From Haemophilus_D parainfluenzae_AD (lineage in GTDB: Bacteria > Pseudomonadota > Gammaproteobacteria > Enterobacterales > Pasteurellaceae): a stretch of 64,000 nucleotides of DNA. Positions 16,562-25,415 of this stretch are shown here, piece by piece (the first letter of the stretch is position 1; every line of letters begins with the position of its first letter). The DNA is taken from NCBI RefSeq assembly GCF_001679325.1, contig NZ_LZMX01000001.1, one strand, 5' to 3'. The notes beneath the pieces are model-generated. The model was not told where the DNA came from. It searched no databases and saw only the letters and a program-made list of their open reading frames with translations. Position numbers and translations under genes: made by a program.

Positions 16562-17470
16562 TTATTTCAATGCAAGTTGTAACTTGCCGTGATATTTTTC
16601 TAATAAAGCTTCCGCTTGAGCACGATCTAATCCACTCAAAATCATCATAATTGCTAATTTTGCATTTTGCTCGGCAAGCTTTAATGTCTCTTCTGCGAGT
16701 GTCTTATCGCAATCCGTGGCTTGCATGACGATACGAATGGCACGAGCTTTCAGCTTCTCATTACTTGCCTGCACATCCACCATTAAGTTTTGATAGCATT
16801 TGCCCATTAAAATCATGGAAGCTGTAGTCAGCATATTTAGTACGAGTTTTTGTGCTGTGCCTGATTTTAAGCGACTCGAACCAGTCAGCACTTCTGGTCC
16901 CACGACCGTATCAATAGCAATATCCACAATATTTGCCATCGCTGAATTCGGATTACTTGCAATCGAAACGGTCACAGAACCTAAACTTTTCGCATATTCC
17001 AATGAGCCAATCACATAAGGCGTTCTGCCGCTGGCGGCAATGCCAACCAATACATCTTTTGAGGAAAAATGAATGGTTTGTAAGTCAAATACAGCTTGTG
17101 CTTTACTGTCTTCTGCGCCTTCAATTGGATGACGTAATGCGCGCTCTCCGCCTGCAATAATACCTTTCACCATTTCAGGTGACACACCAAATGTTGGCGG
17201 GCATTCAGAAGCATCGAGTACGCCTAATCGACCACTGGTTCCCGCGCCAATATAGACTAATCGACCACCTTGTTGAAATGCAGCAACAATACATTCGACC
17301 GCTTGGGCAATTTGAGGTAAGCATTTTTCAATTGCCAAAGGCACTTGTTTATCTTCCTTATTCATTAACTGCACAATTTCCAATGCAGACAAGCTATCCA
17401 CATGCATGGAATTGGGATTCCGTTGTTCAGTAATTAAAGTTGAAAGGGTTTGTAATAAATTTTCTGCCAT
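16562..17470 (-). CDS. murQ: N-acetylmuramic acid 6-phosphate etherase
   Basis: MurQ cleaves the lactyl ether of MurNAc-6-phosphate to give GlcNAc-6-phosphate and D-lactate in cell-wall recycling. The 302-residue product has an N-terminal TEQRNPNS segment, an SIS sugar-isomerase domain with YIGAGTSGRLGVLDASECPPTFG (about 76-98), the catalytic Glu region GGERALRHPIEGAEDS, and DVLVGIAASGRTPYV. A C-terminal helical region (TLAEETLKLAEQNAKLAI) matches the family. It starts four bases after the anmK stop, and its ribosome site (AAAGGA) lies in the end of anmK, so the two are coupled. Its D-lactate product is not a substrate of the L-lactate enzymes nearby. Confidence 0.96.
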   Translation of the reverse strand: MAENLLQTLSTLITEQRNPNSMHVDSLSALEIVQLMNKEDKQVPLAIEKCLPQIAQAVECIVAAFQQGGRLVYIGAGTSGRLGVLDASECPPTFGVSPEMVKGIIAGGERALRHPIEGAEDSKAQAVFDLQTIHFSSKDVLVGIAASGRTPYVIGSLEYAKSLGSVTVSIASNPNSAMANIVDIAIDTVVGPEVLTGSSRLKSGTAQKLVLNMLTTASMILMGKCYQNLMVDVQASNEKLKARAIRIVMQATDCDKTLAEETLKLAEQNAKLAIMMILSGLDRAQAEALLEKYHGKLQLALK

Positions 17471-17473
17471 GGT

Positions 17474-18592
17474 TTATTCCTTTGGAAAAATCGCCCCTAA
17501 ACTGACCGCACTTGTGGCACCCGTCACACTCGGTAAATTAGCGGGCAAATTATGCATACGACGATAGGCCAACCAAGCAAAAGCTGCCGCTTCCACATAA
17601 TCGATATCAAGTTCTAATTCCGTCGTCAGTTGAATACGCCAATTTAGTAATGCCTGTTTTAAACCATTCATGATCACCTGATTTTTAGCACCTCCGCCAC
17701 AAACAAGTAATCTGCATGGTAATGTCGTCTGAATATTATTAAGGGCTAATACAATACTTTGCACGGTAAATTCAGCCAAGGTGGCTTGCACATCTTGTGG
17801 TAAAAGTGCGGTCGTTTTGCCTGTTATTTTTTGAATTTTATTCTCTAGCCAAGCCAAATTAAATAATTCACGCCCCGTGCTTTTCGGTGGTGGAAGCTGA
17901 AAGAAATCTTCATCTAATAATACCGCTAACAAATCTGGATTCACTTGACCTGAAGCCGCCCATTCACCATTTTTGTCGTAAGCTTTGCCTTGATGTTTTT
18001 CGATCCATTGGTCGAGCAAGGCATTACCGGTTCCCGTATCAAAGCCAATGACAGGCTGTTCGGGTATCAATAACGATATATTGCTAATACCGCCAATATT
18101 AAGCACCACCGTTGCCCAGTTAGGGTCAAAAAATACCGCTTGATGAAAAGCGGGTACTAAAGGCGCCCCTTGTCCACCAAACGCCATATCTTTACGGCGC
18201 AAATCACCAACAACCGTAATACCTGTTTTAGCGGCTAATAAATTCATATCACCGATTTGCATGGTAAACGGGAATTGACTTTTTGGGGAATGCCACACTG
18301 TTTGACCATGGCAGCCAATGGCTTCGACCTGCTCAGGTTTTAACTCATGTTTACGTAAAAAGGCATTTACGCAATCGGCATAAAGAAAACCAAATTGATG
18401 ATCAAGCTCCCCTAGAGCCTGTAAAGTGGTTTCGCCAGATTGAATAAGTGCGGTCACTTTTTCACGTAAATTTGCTGGCATCGGCGTGAAATCGGCCGCA
18501 ATTAATTTGGTTTGATTCGAATGGATGTCAGTAAGAGCAATATCGACACCATCAAGACTGGTGCCCGACATAATGCCAAGATAATAAGTCAT
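17474..18592 (-). CDS. anmK: Anhydro-N-acetylmuramic acid kinase
   Basis: AnmK phosphorylates and opens 1,6-anhydro-MurNAc to MurNAc-6-phosphate, which MurQ then uses. I choose ATG 18592 (MTYYLGIMSGTSLDGVDIAL, 372 residues) over a TTG three codons upstream. The sugar-kinase/actin fold shows GIMSGTSLDG, the HGQTVWHSP catalytic segment, VLNIGGISNIS, GFDTGTGNALLDQW, and VCGGGAKNQ. The length agrees with E. coli AnmK (369). It is the first gene of anmK-murQ, downstream of the lut terminator on the same strand. An uptake signal falls inside the coding sequence (17804-17812). Confidence 0.96.
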   Translation of the reverse strand: MTYYLGIMSGTSLDGVDIALTDIHSNQTKLIAADFTPMPANLREKVTALIQSGETTLQALGELDHQFGFLYADCVNAFLRKHELKPEQVEAIGCHGQTVWHSPKSQFPFTMQIGDMNLLAAKTGITVVGDLRRKDMAFGGQGAPLVPAFHQAVFFDPNWATVVLNIGGISNISLLIPEQPVIGFDTGTGNALLDQWIEKHQGKAYDKNGEWAASGQVNPDLLAVLLDEDFFQLPPPKSTGRELFNLAWLENKIQKITGKTTALLPQDVQATLAEFTVQSIVLALNNIQTTLPCRLLVCGGGAKNQVIMNGLKQALLNWRIQLTTELELDIDYVEAAAFAWLAYRRMHNLPANLPSVTGATSAVSLGAIFPKE

Positions 18593-18644
18593 AATATTCA
18601 ATTCGTGAGTTTTTCAGAATTATAGCGGATTTTAAAAAAATAAA

Positions 18645-18674
18645 AAAAGAGAGAACATTGTAGTTCTCTCTTTT
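18645..18674 (-). terminator. Terminator after lutC
   Basis: A perfect 12-bp stem (AAAAGAGAGAAC / GTTCTCTCTTTT) with a 6-base loop is followed on the minus strand by TTTATTTTTTT, 16 bases past the lutC stop. Confidence 0.85.
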
Positions 18675-18689
18675 CATCATGGATGATTC

Positions 18690-19388
18690 TTATAAGTCGT
18701 CAATGACTAAATAGATTTTTGCTACTGGGCCATGTACGCCAATCACTTTAATCAATTCAATATCTGCCGTTGAACTTGGACCTGAGATAATATTGATACA
18801 AGATGGCATACGCTCGCCTTGTTGTGCTTTATCGTGTAATACTTTCGCTACTTGTGCAACACGTGGAAGTACTTGGCTTTTACGTACAACAACAATCGAT
18901 TTTTCAGGTAATAAACTCACTGAACGTCCACGATCTGCACTAGAGAATAAGACGATTCCGCCAGTTTCCGCCAAACCATATTCTGCATAAACCACACCAA
19001 GATTAGCTTTTTCAGAAAAACTAATATTATCTTGTGCCGTTTCTGGTGACCATGTATGGCAAGTATATTTCGCTTCAAGCGCCGCTGGAATACCAAGTGC
19101 GGTCAATCTTTCATCGGAATTAAGCACAACATCACCGCCGCCATATTTTTCACAGAGAGCAAGTAAGGTTTGTACTGCATCAGACTCTCTACACACATTT
19201 ACATCCACCATCATGGTTTTCGCAGAATTGATAAATTCATTCGCTAAATCAACCGCACTTAAATGGGTTAAACGCTCAGTTGGGTATGTATTGACAGGGG
19301 CATCCATCGGTTCAGGTATGATAGCACGGGCTTTACCCATTTTCGCCGCTAATTTATTAAGAAAATTTTCGCGATTTTGTAAATCCAT
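18690..19388 (-). CDS. lutC: Lactate utilization protein C (LUD domain)
   Basis: LutC is the third subunit of the LutABC iron-sulphur complex that oxidises L-lactate to pyruvate. The 232 residues form a single LUD domain. After a helical N-terminus (NRENFLNKLAAKMGKAR) come VNVCRESDAVQTLLALCEKYGGGDVVLNSD, the LUD core NLGVVYAEYGLAETGGIVL, and a C-terminal CINIISGPSSTADIE-x-IKVIGVHGP motif that is highly conserved in the family. It is the last gene of lctP-lutA-lutB-lutC, starting five bases after lutB, and ends at a strong terminator. No cysteine cluster is present, as expected for LutC. Confidence 0.93.
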   Translation of the reverse strand: MDLQNRENFLNKLAAKMGKARAIIPEPMDAPVNTYPTERLTHLSAVDLANEFINSAKTMMVDVNVCRESDAVQTLLALCEKYGGGDVVLNSDERLTALGIPAALEAKYTCHTWSPETAQDNISFSEKANLGVVYAEYGLAETGGIVLFSSADRGRSVSLLPEKSIVVVRKSQVLPRVAQVAKVLHDKAQQGERMPSCINIISGPSSTADIELIKVIGVHGPVAKIYLVIDDL

Positions 19389-19393
19389 GCTTA

Positions 19394-20806
19394 TTACCCT
19401 CTCTCTCTATTATTAAACCATTGACGGAAACTTTCACCATCTGCTTGTGGTAAATCTCGTGCTTTTGTCCATTCACCCAATGCACCAAATGTAATTGGTG
19501 CTTTCCCATTTTTGATCAGCTTACCCGCTAATTTTGCACCGATATTCACACCAGTTTTCCATAGTATTGGGTTGGCATTGGCTGTAGTGAAACCAAAAAT
19601 AGATAAACGTTCCATCGCGGGAGTTTTACCTAACTCTACCATTTTCTCGCGGTGTTTTAAGATTAACTGCGCTAATGGAATACGCACCGGGCAGACCGAA
19701 TTACACGCATTACATAAAGAACAAGCATACGGCAATTCTTTGAATTCATCATAGCCACCTAGTAACGGAGAAATCACTGCACCAATTGGCCCCGGGTAAA
19801 TAGAACCATATCCATGACCACCGATTTGACGATATGCGGGACAAGTATTCAAACAAGCACCGCAACGGATACAACGTAAAACTTCTTGGAATTCAGACGC
19901 TAAAATATCTGAACGGCCATTATCCACAATAACCAAATGGAATTCTTCAGGACCGTCGGTTTCACCAGCAAGACGAGGACCGGTTAACCAAGTGTTATAA
20001 CCAGTTAATTTCGCCCCTACCGCACTACGAGCAAGCATCGTAATTAACACATCCACCTCTTGGAAAGTTGGCGCTAAACGCTCCATTCCCATCACGGCAA
20101 TATGTGTTTTTGGTAAGGTCGTCGCTAAACGTAAGTTACCTTCGTTTGTCACTAAACAAACTGAGCCGGTTTCCGCTACAGCAAAGTTACAACCACTGAT
20201 ACCGATATCAGCCTCTAAAAAATCTTGACGAATTTTTTCACGTACGAAACGCGTCATATCTTCAGGCGTTTCCTCACCTTCATAGCCGAGTTTTTCAGAT
20301 AAATCTTTGCGGATTTGGTGACGATCTTTGTGAATTGCAGGCACAACGATATGGGATGGTTTATCACCTGAAATTTGTAATAGATATTCACCCAAATCGG
20401 TTTCGATCACTTGCATGCCCTCTTTTTCAAGCACTTCGTTTAAACCGATTTCTTCTGTCACCATGGATTTGGATTTTACTATGTTCTTCGCATTTTTCTC
20501 TAATGCTACTTTGCGAATATAAGCACTCGCTTCTTCGGCAGTTTCAGCAAAATACACTTTACCGCCATTTTCTATCACTTTTTCGCTCAATTGATACAAA
20601 TAGGCGTCTAAATTAGCTAAAACATGGTTACGAATCTGTTTGGATAAATCACGCCATTCTTCCCAATGACCTAATTCGTCCACCATTTTTTGACGATTAG
20701 CCCCAATAGTTTCTTGAGCTTTTACTACCGCTTTACGCATGATTGTGTTATGCACTTCATGATCGACACGCGCTTTAAAAGGAAGATTACTGGTTTTCAA
20801 TGACAT
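19394..20806 (-). CDS. lutB: Lactate utilization iron-sulphur protein B
   Basis: LutB is the central iron-sulphur subunit of the LutABC lactate oxidation complex. The 470-residue protein has an N-terminal LUD-like domain (about 60-295, with SGCNFAVAETGSVCLVTNEGN). Two ferredoxin-type clusters follow, CIRCGACLNTCPAYRQIGG and CSLCNACNSVCP, for two [4Fe-4S] centres, and then a C-terminal DUF3390-like tail. GGGGAGAAA at the end of lutA supplies the ribosome site, with one base between lutA stop and lutB start. Gene order and cysteine spacing match lutB/ykgF of other bacteria. All eight cluster cysteines are present. Confidence 0.95.
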   Translation of the reverse strand: MSLKTSNLPFKARVDHEVHNTIMRKAVVKAQETIGANRQKMVDELGHWEEWRDLSKQIRNHVLANLDAYLYQLSEKVIENGGKVYFAETAEEASAYIRKVALEKNAKNIVKSKSMVTEEIGLNEVLEKEGMQVIETDLGEYLLQISGDKPSHIVVPAIHKDRHQIRKDLSEKLGYEGEETPEDMTRFVREKIRQDFLEADIGISGCNFAVAETGSVCLVTNEGNLRLATTLPKTHIAVMGMERLAPTFQEVDVLITMLARSAVGAKLTGYNTWLTGPRLAGETDGPEEFHLVIVDNGRSDILASEFQEVLRCIRCGACLNTCPAYRQIGGHGYGSIYPGPIGAVISPLLGGYDEFKELPYACSLCNACNSVCPVRIPLAQLILKHREKMVELGKTPAMERLSIFGFTTANANPILWKTGVNIGAKLAGKLIKNGKAPITFGALGEWTKARDLPQADGESFRQWFNNRERG

Positions 20807-20807
20807 C

Positions 20808-21539
20808 TTATTTCTCCCCTCGCATTAATACTTCCGCAATGTGCATCACTTTGATCTTGCTACCTTCGCGTTGTAAACGACCATCAATATTTAATAAACA
20901 ACTTACATCTGCACCGATTAAATATTGCGGTTCAACCTCTTCAATATGCTCAACTTTTTCTTTCACCATTTCGCCAGAAATCTCTGCCATTTTCACAGAG
21001 AAAGTTCCACCGAAGCCACAGCAAGTTTGTTGATTATGAATAGAAAGAAGATCTAACCCTTTTACGCCTTTCAAGAGAGCGATTGGTTCATCAACAATGC
21101 CTAATTTACGAGTAAGACTACAAGAAGGATGATAAACCGCTTTACCAGGCAAATAGGCGCCAACATCTGTTACACCTAATTTATTGACGATAAAATCCGT
21201 TAAATCACAGAAACGTGCGACGACCTTTTTCGCTCGCTCAGCCCAACCTAACTCACCAGCTTTAGTGAAATAGTCAGGATAGTTTTTGATAGCATAAACA
21301 CAGGAACCTGCAGGGGCAACAATGGGATAATCGTTCACTTCAAAGGTTTCGACTAAGTTTTTCATGCCAGGGATGGCTTGTTTGGTGTAACCGCTGTTTA
21401 ATGCTGGTTGCCCACAACAGCCTTGTTTTTCAAGGAAGATAACATTACAACCGAGTTTTTCCAGTAGTAATACAGTGTTTTTTGCCACACCGCTCTTTAC
21501 TACGTCGGCAATACAAGTAACGTAGAAATTTACGTTCAT
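20808..21539 (-). CDS. lutA: Lactate utilization protein A (CCG-domain)
   Basis: LutA is the cysteine-rich subunit of LutABC, related to the heterodisulphide reductase CCG family. The 243 residues carry two CCG repeats: EKQGCCGQPALNSGY at about 37-51 and QTCCGFGGTFSVKM further on, each with paired cysteines for an iron-sulphur centre, plus the intermediate PAGSCVYAIKNYP and YHPSCSLTRKLG. It is the first lut gene, 96 bases after lctP, with a hairpin in the interval that may lower transcription from the permease promoter. The length matches lutA/ykgE. Confidence 0.95.
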   Translation of the reverse strand: MNVNFYVTCIADVVKSGVAKNTVLLLEKLGCNVIFLEKQGCCGQPALNSGYTKQAIPGMKNLVETFEVNDYPIVAPAGSCVYAIKNYPDYFTKAGELGWAERAKKVVARFCDLTDFIVNKLGVTDVGAYLPGKAVYHPSCSLTRKLGIVDEPIALLKGVKGLDLLSIHNQQTCCGFGGTFSVKMAEISGEMVKEKVEHIEEVEPQYLIGADVSCLLNIDGRLQREGSKIKVMHIAEVLMRGEK

Positions 21540-21594
21540 AAATAATTACTCCAACAATAATAGAAAATAAAAAGTAAAATATTCGATAAAAGTT

Positions 21595-21623
21595 AAGCAA
21601 CCGCCCACAAAGTGCGGTTGCTT
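21595..21623. terminator. Hairpin between lctP and lutA
   Basis: A 10-bp stem (AAGCAACCGC / GCGGTTGCTT) has a 9-base loop containing part of an uptake signal. In the operon direction the T-run is poor (AACTTTT), so it is more likely a partial attenuator than a full terminator. Confidence 0.45.
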
Positions 21624-21635
21624 TTTGCCTCTATT

Positions 21636-23237
21636 TTAGAGCGCATAGAATAGCGGAATTAAGAAACTTGCGCAAAGGGCTGCAATGATACCGTAAACGA
21701 CCATTGGTACAATCGTAGTCTTAATGATTGTTCCTTCTTTGTTTTGAATATTCAACACGGAAGAAACTGCTACGATATTATTAATACATACCATATTACC
21801 CATCGCACCACCGACTGATTGTAACGCCAGAATTAAAGTCACAGATAAACCTGTAGTTTCTGCTGTCGATAATTGTACGCTACCGAATGTTAAGTTAGAT
21901 ACGGTATTTGAACCTGAGAAAAATGCGCCTACAGCACCTAAGAAGGATGAGAAGATTGTCCAGTCACTACCGGTAACTTCTGCAAAGGTACGACCTATGA
22001 TTTTTACCATAGAATGCTCGCCACCCACTAACATCAAGTTTACCATCACTAAGGCTCCCATTAAGGCAATAAATGGATTTTTTACTTGGCTTAAGCTTGT
22101 ACTAAAAATGCCTTTTGTTCTGCTGAAGTTCACTCCGAAAAGTGGTAATGAAATTAATACGGTAATTACAAATGGAATTAACGCAGGTACATAAAGAAGT
22201 TTATAGCTTTCACTCACTTCTGAACCGAAGATATTTTTCAAACTAAAAATTAAACCTTTGCTGACTTCAAATGTGCCTAATGAACCTAACGCTGTGGAGA
22301 ACCACACATCTTTGTTATTCATTAAGCCTTTTAAGCCTAATTCTGGAATACGTGTAACGATTAAGAATAAAATTAATAAACCGGTTGGTAGTAATGCTTT
22401 AGCAACTTGGCCTGCGCTAACAGCATTATTATCTAACTTGTTTTCAACTTTCGCTAAACCAATACCTTTATTCGCTACAAATACAGAAATAAAGAGACCA
22501 ATTGCGCCACCAACTAATGATGGGAACTCATAGTTAAATTGTGCAATTAAGAAGTAAGGAATCACGCAAGAGAATACGCTGATATAAATGAAAACAATAT
22601 TTTGACGGATTTCTTTCCAGGTCACCATGATGCGTAATGCCATCAATGGAATCACTAATGCCGCAATGGAGTGGATAAACGCTGTCATCGAACCAATTTC
22701 AAGAATCGATTTTGAATCTAATTTTAACGGACCAAAACCGAACCAAGTTGGTGTACCTACAGCTCCAAAAGAAACCGGAACCGAATTCATCACTAAAGCT
22801 AACATGGCGACTTTTAATGGATTAAAACCTAACCCCATTAAAATTGGAGCTGCAATCGCTGCTGGTGTACCAAAGCCGCTTGCCCCCTCAATCATAAAAG
22901 CAAATGCCCAACCGATAATCATTAATTGTGCAACTGGGTTTGGATTAATATTGCCTAACCATTTACGCATCGTATCAGTTGCGCCAGATACTTCTGAAAA
23001 TTTGTTAAAGAGAATTGCACCAAAAATAACAGTAATTGGTGTTTGAACAGCCACGATTGCTGCAGTCACATTCGCACTAATTGTCACTATATCGGTATTA
23101 AAATGAAGAAGATGAACCCCCATTACTAGAGTTGCAATCCAAGGTAATGCAACATAAGAAGGTAATGCATTACGCTTTACCATTAAATAGATCAACAGGA
23201 TGATCGGAAAAACACTAAGAATAAAAGATAGGGTCAT
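21636..23237 (-). CDS. lctP: L-lactate permease
   Basis: LctP (LldP family) imports lactate by proton symport. The 533-residue protein has 12-14 predicted membrane helices. It shows the family signature FMIEGASGFGTPAAIAAPIL near residue 115, GTPTWFGFG, and a C-terminal SGSNTVSNLTFG with the second half-signature; the LctP family has two such Gly-Ser-rich motifs. AGAGGAG precedes the ATG. It heads the lctP-lutABC cluster, an arrangement that directly couples lactate import to its oxidation. Candidate CRP and ArcA sites lie upstream, suggesting control by carbon status and oxygen. The sequence is slightly shorter than enteric LldP (551) with no missing motif. Confidence 0.94.
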   Translation of the reverse strand: MTLSFILSVFPIILLIYLMVKRNALPSYVALPWIATLVMGVHLLHFNTDIVTISANVTAAIVAVQTPITVIFGAILFNKFSEVSGATDTMRKWLGNINPNPVAQLMIIGWAFAFMIEGASGFGTPAAIAAPILMGLGFNPLKVAMLALVMNSVPVSFGAVGTPTWFGFGPLKLDSKSILEIGSMTAFIHSIAALVIPLMALRIMVTWKEIRQNIVFIYISVFSCVIPYFLIAQFNYEFPSLVGGAIGLFISVFVANKGIGLAKVENKLDNNAVSAGQVAKALLPTGLLILFLIVTRIPELGLKGLMNNKDVWFSTALGSLGTFEVSKGLIFSLKNIFGSEVSESYKLLYVPALIPFVITVLISLPLFGVNFSRTKGIFSTSLSQVKNPFIALMGALVMVNLMLVGGEHSMVKIIGRTFAEVTGSDWTIFSSFLGAVGAFFSGSNTVSNLTFGSVQLSTAETTGLSVTLILALQSVGGAMGNMVCINNIVAVSSVLNIQNKEGTIIKTTIVPMVVYGIIAALCASFLIPLFYAL

Positions 23238-23327
23238 ACTTACTCCTCTTACATAACTAAAAATTGCGCGTATTCTATGGGTTTTAAAGAAAAAACCTAT
23301 ACCCTATTAAGTGAAATTTATTGAAAA

Positions 23328-23343
23328 TGTGACAAAGATCTCA
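23328..23343. promoter_or_regulatory. CRP-like site upstream of lctP
   Basis: TGTGACAAAGATCTCA matches TGTGA-N6-TCACA at 9 of 10 positions. A -10-like TAGAAT lies on the minus strand at 23277-23272 with no good -35, and the site would be centred near -70, a usual class I CRP position. Confidence 0.5.
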
Positions 23344-23373
23344 TAATTTTTTAACATTTCCCTTTTATCCTTG

Positions 23374-23388
23374 TAACATTTTTTTAAC
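23374..23388 (-). promoter_or_regulatory. ArcA-box-like sequence upstream of lctP
   Basis: On the minus strand GTTAAAAAAATGTTA matches the 15-base ArcA consensus GTTAATTAAATGTTA at 13 positions. The lactate operon of E. coli is an ArcA target, so this is plausible, but AT-rich DNA gives chance matches. Confidence 0.35.
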
Positions 23389-23459
23389 TATTCAAAAAAT
23401 CTGACAAAAATACAGAAATTGTGCTAGAAAATAAATTTTCATTACAAAAGGCATAATAA

Positions 23460-23497
23460 AAAAATCCTTGCAAAGATTGACTTCGCCAAGGATTTTT
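23460..23497 (-). terminator. Terminator after ygfZ
   Basis: An 11-bp stem (AAAAATCCTTG / CAAGGATTTTT) with a 16-base loop is followed on the minus strand by TTATT, 31 bases past the ygfZ stop. Confidence 0.65.
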
Positions 23498-23527
23498 AAG
23501 TTTAAAATAGATTAAGAGACAATATCT

Positions 23528-24367
23528 TTAGTTGTTTATGGAATAAGGAAGAGATTTAATTTTCAGAACTGTTCCATCTTCAGGTAAACGGAAATGCGTC
23601 CCTTCTTCTAAATCGTTGTTCATCACCACTTGTAACCATAAAACACCGTCAAAATTGACCGCACTTACGATCGAGCCCGTTTTACGCCAAGCCGTTTCTA
23701 ACTGCATTTCAATTTCGCTGCCGATTTTCGGTGTAACAGCTGTTTCCCCTGAAAGCACATACATCCCACGTTTATTGGCACCACGATATTTTGCTCGAGC
23801 AACAGTTTCCTGCCCGATATAACACCCTTTAGTAAAAGAAATCGCTTGTTCGATAGCTTGTAGATTTAATGCCTGCGGGATAAATTCATTTTGCGTTTCC
23901 GCACTCAAGCTTGGTAAGCCCGATTGAATATCCGCACAAAGCCATTGTTTTTCATCGCCATTGAAGGTGACATCTAACGGGGTAGGATTGATCAAAATTG
24001 TGCGATTTTCATCAATATCCAAGATGATTTGTGCTTGAATTCGACCGCACTTTTCACCAATCAAGCCAACAATTTGCCAATCTAATACTTGAAAAGTCAC
24101 TTTTGAAAACACGGCGTATTTTTTTAAATGCTCGAGTGGAGTAAATAAATTTTTCGGCATTAAAATCAAAAACTGCTCAGATGAAAGCTTAATTAAGCGA
24201 AACAACGAGTTCATTTTGCCTTTAGGATCGCAATGCGCGGTAAGCGTTGAAGCGCCAGCTGCTAAATGCACCACATCACACGTTAATTGGCCTTGCAGAT
24301 ATTTCTCCGCATCCAAGCCCGCCACTTCCACCAAATCATATTGGTTTAATGAAATAAATGTTGCCAT
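23528..24367 (-). CDS. ygfZ: YgfZ, folate-binding Fe-S cluster maintenance protein
   Basis: YgfZ is a tetrahydrofolate-binding protein related to the glycine-cleavage T protein. It supports the synthesis or repair of certain iron-sulphur enzymes, including the tRNA thiotransferase MiaB. The 279-residue product has the defining motif KGCYIGQETVARAKYRGANK (about 180-199) with the conserved cysteine, and an N-terminal GcvT-like domain with EVAGLDAEKYLQGQLTCDV. It begins eight bases after yicC, so the two are probably co-transcribed. The length is a little below E. coli YgfZ (326), in line with Pasteurellaceae homologues. Confidence 0.9.
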   Translation of the reverse strand: MATFISLNQYDLVEVAGLDAEKYLQGQLTCDVVHLAAGASTLTAHCDPKGKMNSLFRLIKLSSEQFLILMPKNLFTPLEHLKKYAVFSKVTFQVLDWQIVGLIGEKCGRIQAQIILDIDENRTILINPTPLDVTFNGDEKQWLCADIQSGLPSLSAETQNEFIPQALNLQAIEQAISFTKGCYIGQETVARAKYRGANKRGMYVLSGETAVTPKIGSEIEMQLETAWRKTGSIVSAVNFDGVLWLQVVMNNDLEEGTHFRLPEDGTVLKIKSLPYSINN

Positions 24368-24375
24368 GATTTTTC

Positions 24376-25239
24376 CTATTCAAGGTTTTGAATTTGCTCA
24401 CGCATTTGTTCGATTAATACTTTTAATTCCACGGCAGAAGCGGTGATATCAGCATTAATGGATTTTGATGCCAACGTGTTAGATTCACGATTCAGTTCTT
24501 GCATCATAAAATCCAGTTTACGACCTACTGCCCCACCTTTTTTCAAGATGTTGTTGGTTTCTTTCACATGCATTTGCAAACGATCTAATTCTTCTGCCAC
24601 ATCCACGCGTTGCGCCAATAAAATCATTTCTTGTTCAACACGTTGTGGATCAAGTTGAATCTTCGCTTCTTCAAAACGTTGCAATAAACGCTCACGCTGC
24701 CATTGTAAAACTGCCGGCATTTGTGACCGCACTTTTTCGGCTTCCACGGTGATGCCATCAAGACGTTGTTGAATAATGGCTTGCAATTTTTCGCCTTCAC
24801 GTCCACGCATTGCAATAAATTCCACCAACAATTCATCGAAAGCTGTCAACAAATCTTGACTGATGGCATCTAAATCTTGCTCAGTCGCTTCCACCACGCC
24901 AGGATAACGCAATACATCCGTTAAATTGATTTCGCCCTCACCTGCTTGCGCCTTAATCCATTGTAAAGATTGAATAACTTGATTCGCCAACTCTTTATTT
25001 AAATTGAGTTCAGCCGCTGCTTGTTTTTTGCTATCAATACGCAATGAACATTCAATTTTACCGCGAGTGAGATTTTGACGAAGTTTCTCACGCAAAGCAT
25101 TTTCCAAGCCTCTAAATTGCTCTGGCAAGCGGAAAAAGTTTTCCAAATAACGTTGGTTAACCGAACGAATTTCCCAAACTGCATCGCCCCAATCTTTCTT
25201 GATTTCAAGGCGTGCAAAAGCTGTCATACTATAAATCAT
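24376..25239 (-). CDS. yicC: YicC/YloC family endoribonuclease
   Basis: YicC proteins are conserved endoribonucleases; in E. coli YicC has been linked to decay of the small RNA RyhB. The 287-residue protein starts MIYSMTAFARLEIK, the hallmark N-terminus, with SVNQRYLENFFRLPEQFRGLE in the N-terminal domain. It ends in the DUF1732 region EELDRLQMHVKETNNILKKG and GRKLDFMMQELNRESNTLASKS. These C-terminal acidic and asparagine residues are strongly conserved in the family. It is the first gene of a yicC-ygfZ pair and is divergent from tyrP. An uptake signal lies inside the gene (24726-24734). Confidence 0.93.
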   Translation of the reverse strand: MIYSMTAFARLEIKKDWGDAVWEIRSVNQRYLENFFRLPEQFRGLENALREKLRQNLTRGKIECSLRIDSKKQAAAELNLNKELANQVIQSLQWIKAQAGEGEINLTDVLRYPGVVEATEQDLDAISQDLLTAFDELLVEFIAMRGREGEKLQAIIQQRLDGITVEAEKVRSQMPAVLQWQRERLLQRFEEAKIQLDPQRVEQEMILLAQRVDVAEELDRLQMHVKETNNILKKGGAVGRKLDFMMQELNRESNTLASKSINADITASAVELKVLIEQMREQIQNLE

Positions 25240-25325
25240 AAGCGCTCTCCTACTATTGTCTCTCGTCTTAATTGATTTGGTGGCTATTTTATCGGGAAAG
25301 TGCTGTCATTTCTACCGTACATTTT

Positions 25326-25378
25326 GTAGAAGAATTTTGTTTCTTCTACTTTACACACTGTAAAGATTAAAATACAAT
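25326..25378 (+). promoter_or_regulatory. tyrP promoter with two dyads and a TyrR-box-like element
   Basis: TTTACA (25350-25355) and TACAAT (25373-25378) are 17 bases apart. Just upstream is a perfect 9-bp dyad GTAGAAGAA-N6-TTCTTCTAC (25326-25349). A second dyad, CTTTAC-N5-GTAAAG (25349-25365), overlaps the -35. TGTTTC-N6-TTTACA (25338-25355) agrees with the TyrR box at 9 of 12 positions and keeps the invariant G and C. Confidence 0.5.
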
Positions 25379-25415
25379 CATCGTAAATTTATTATTACAA
25401 TTAAAGGAAAGTAAA

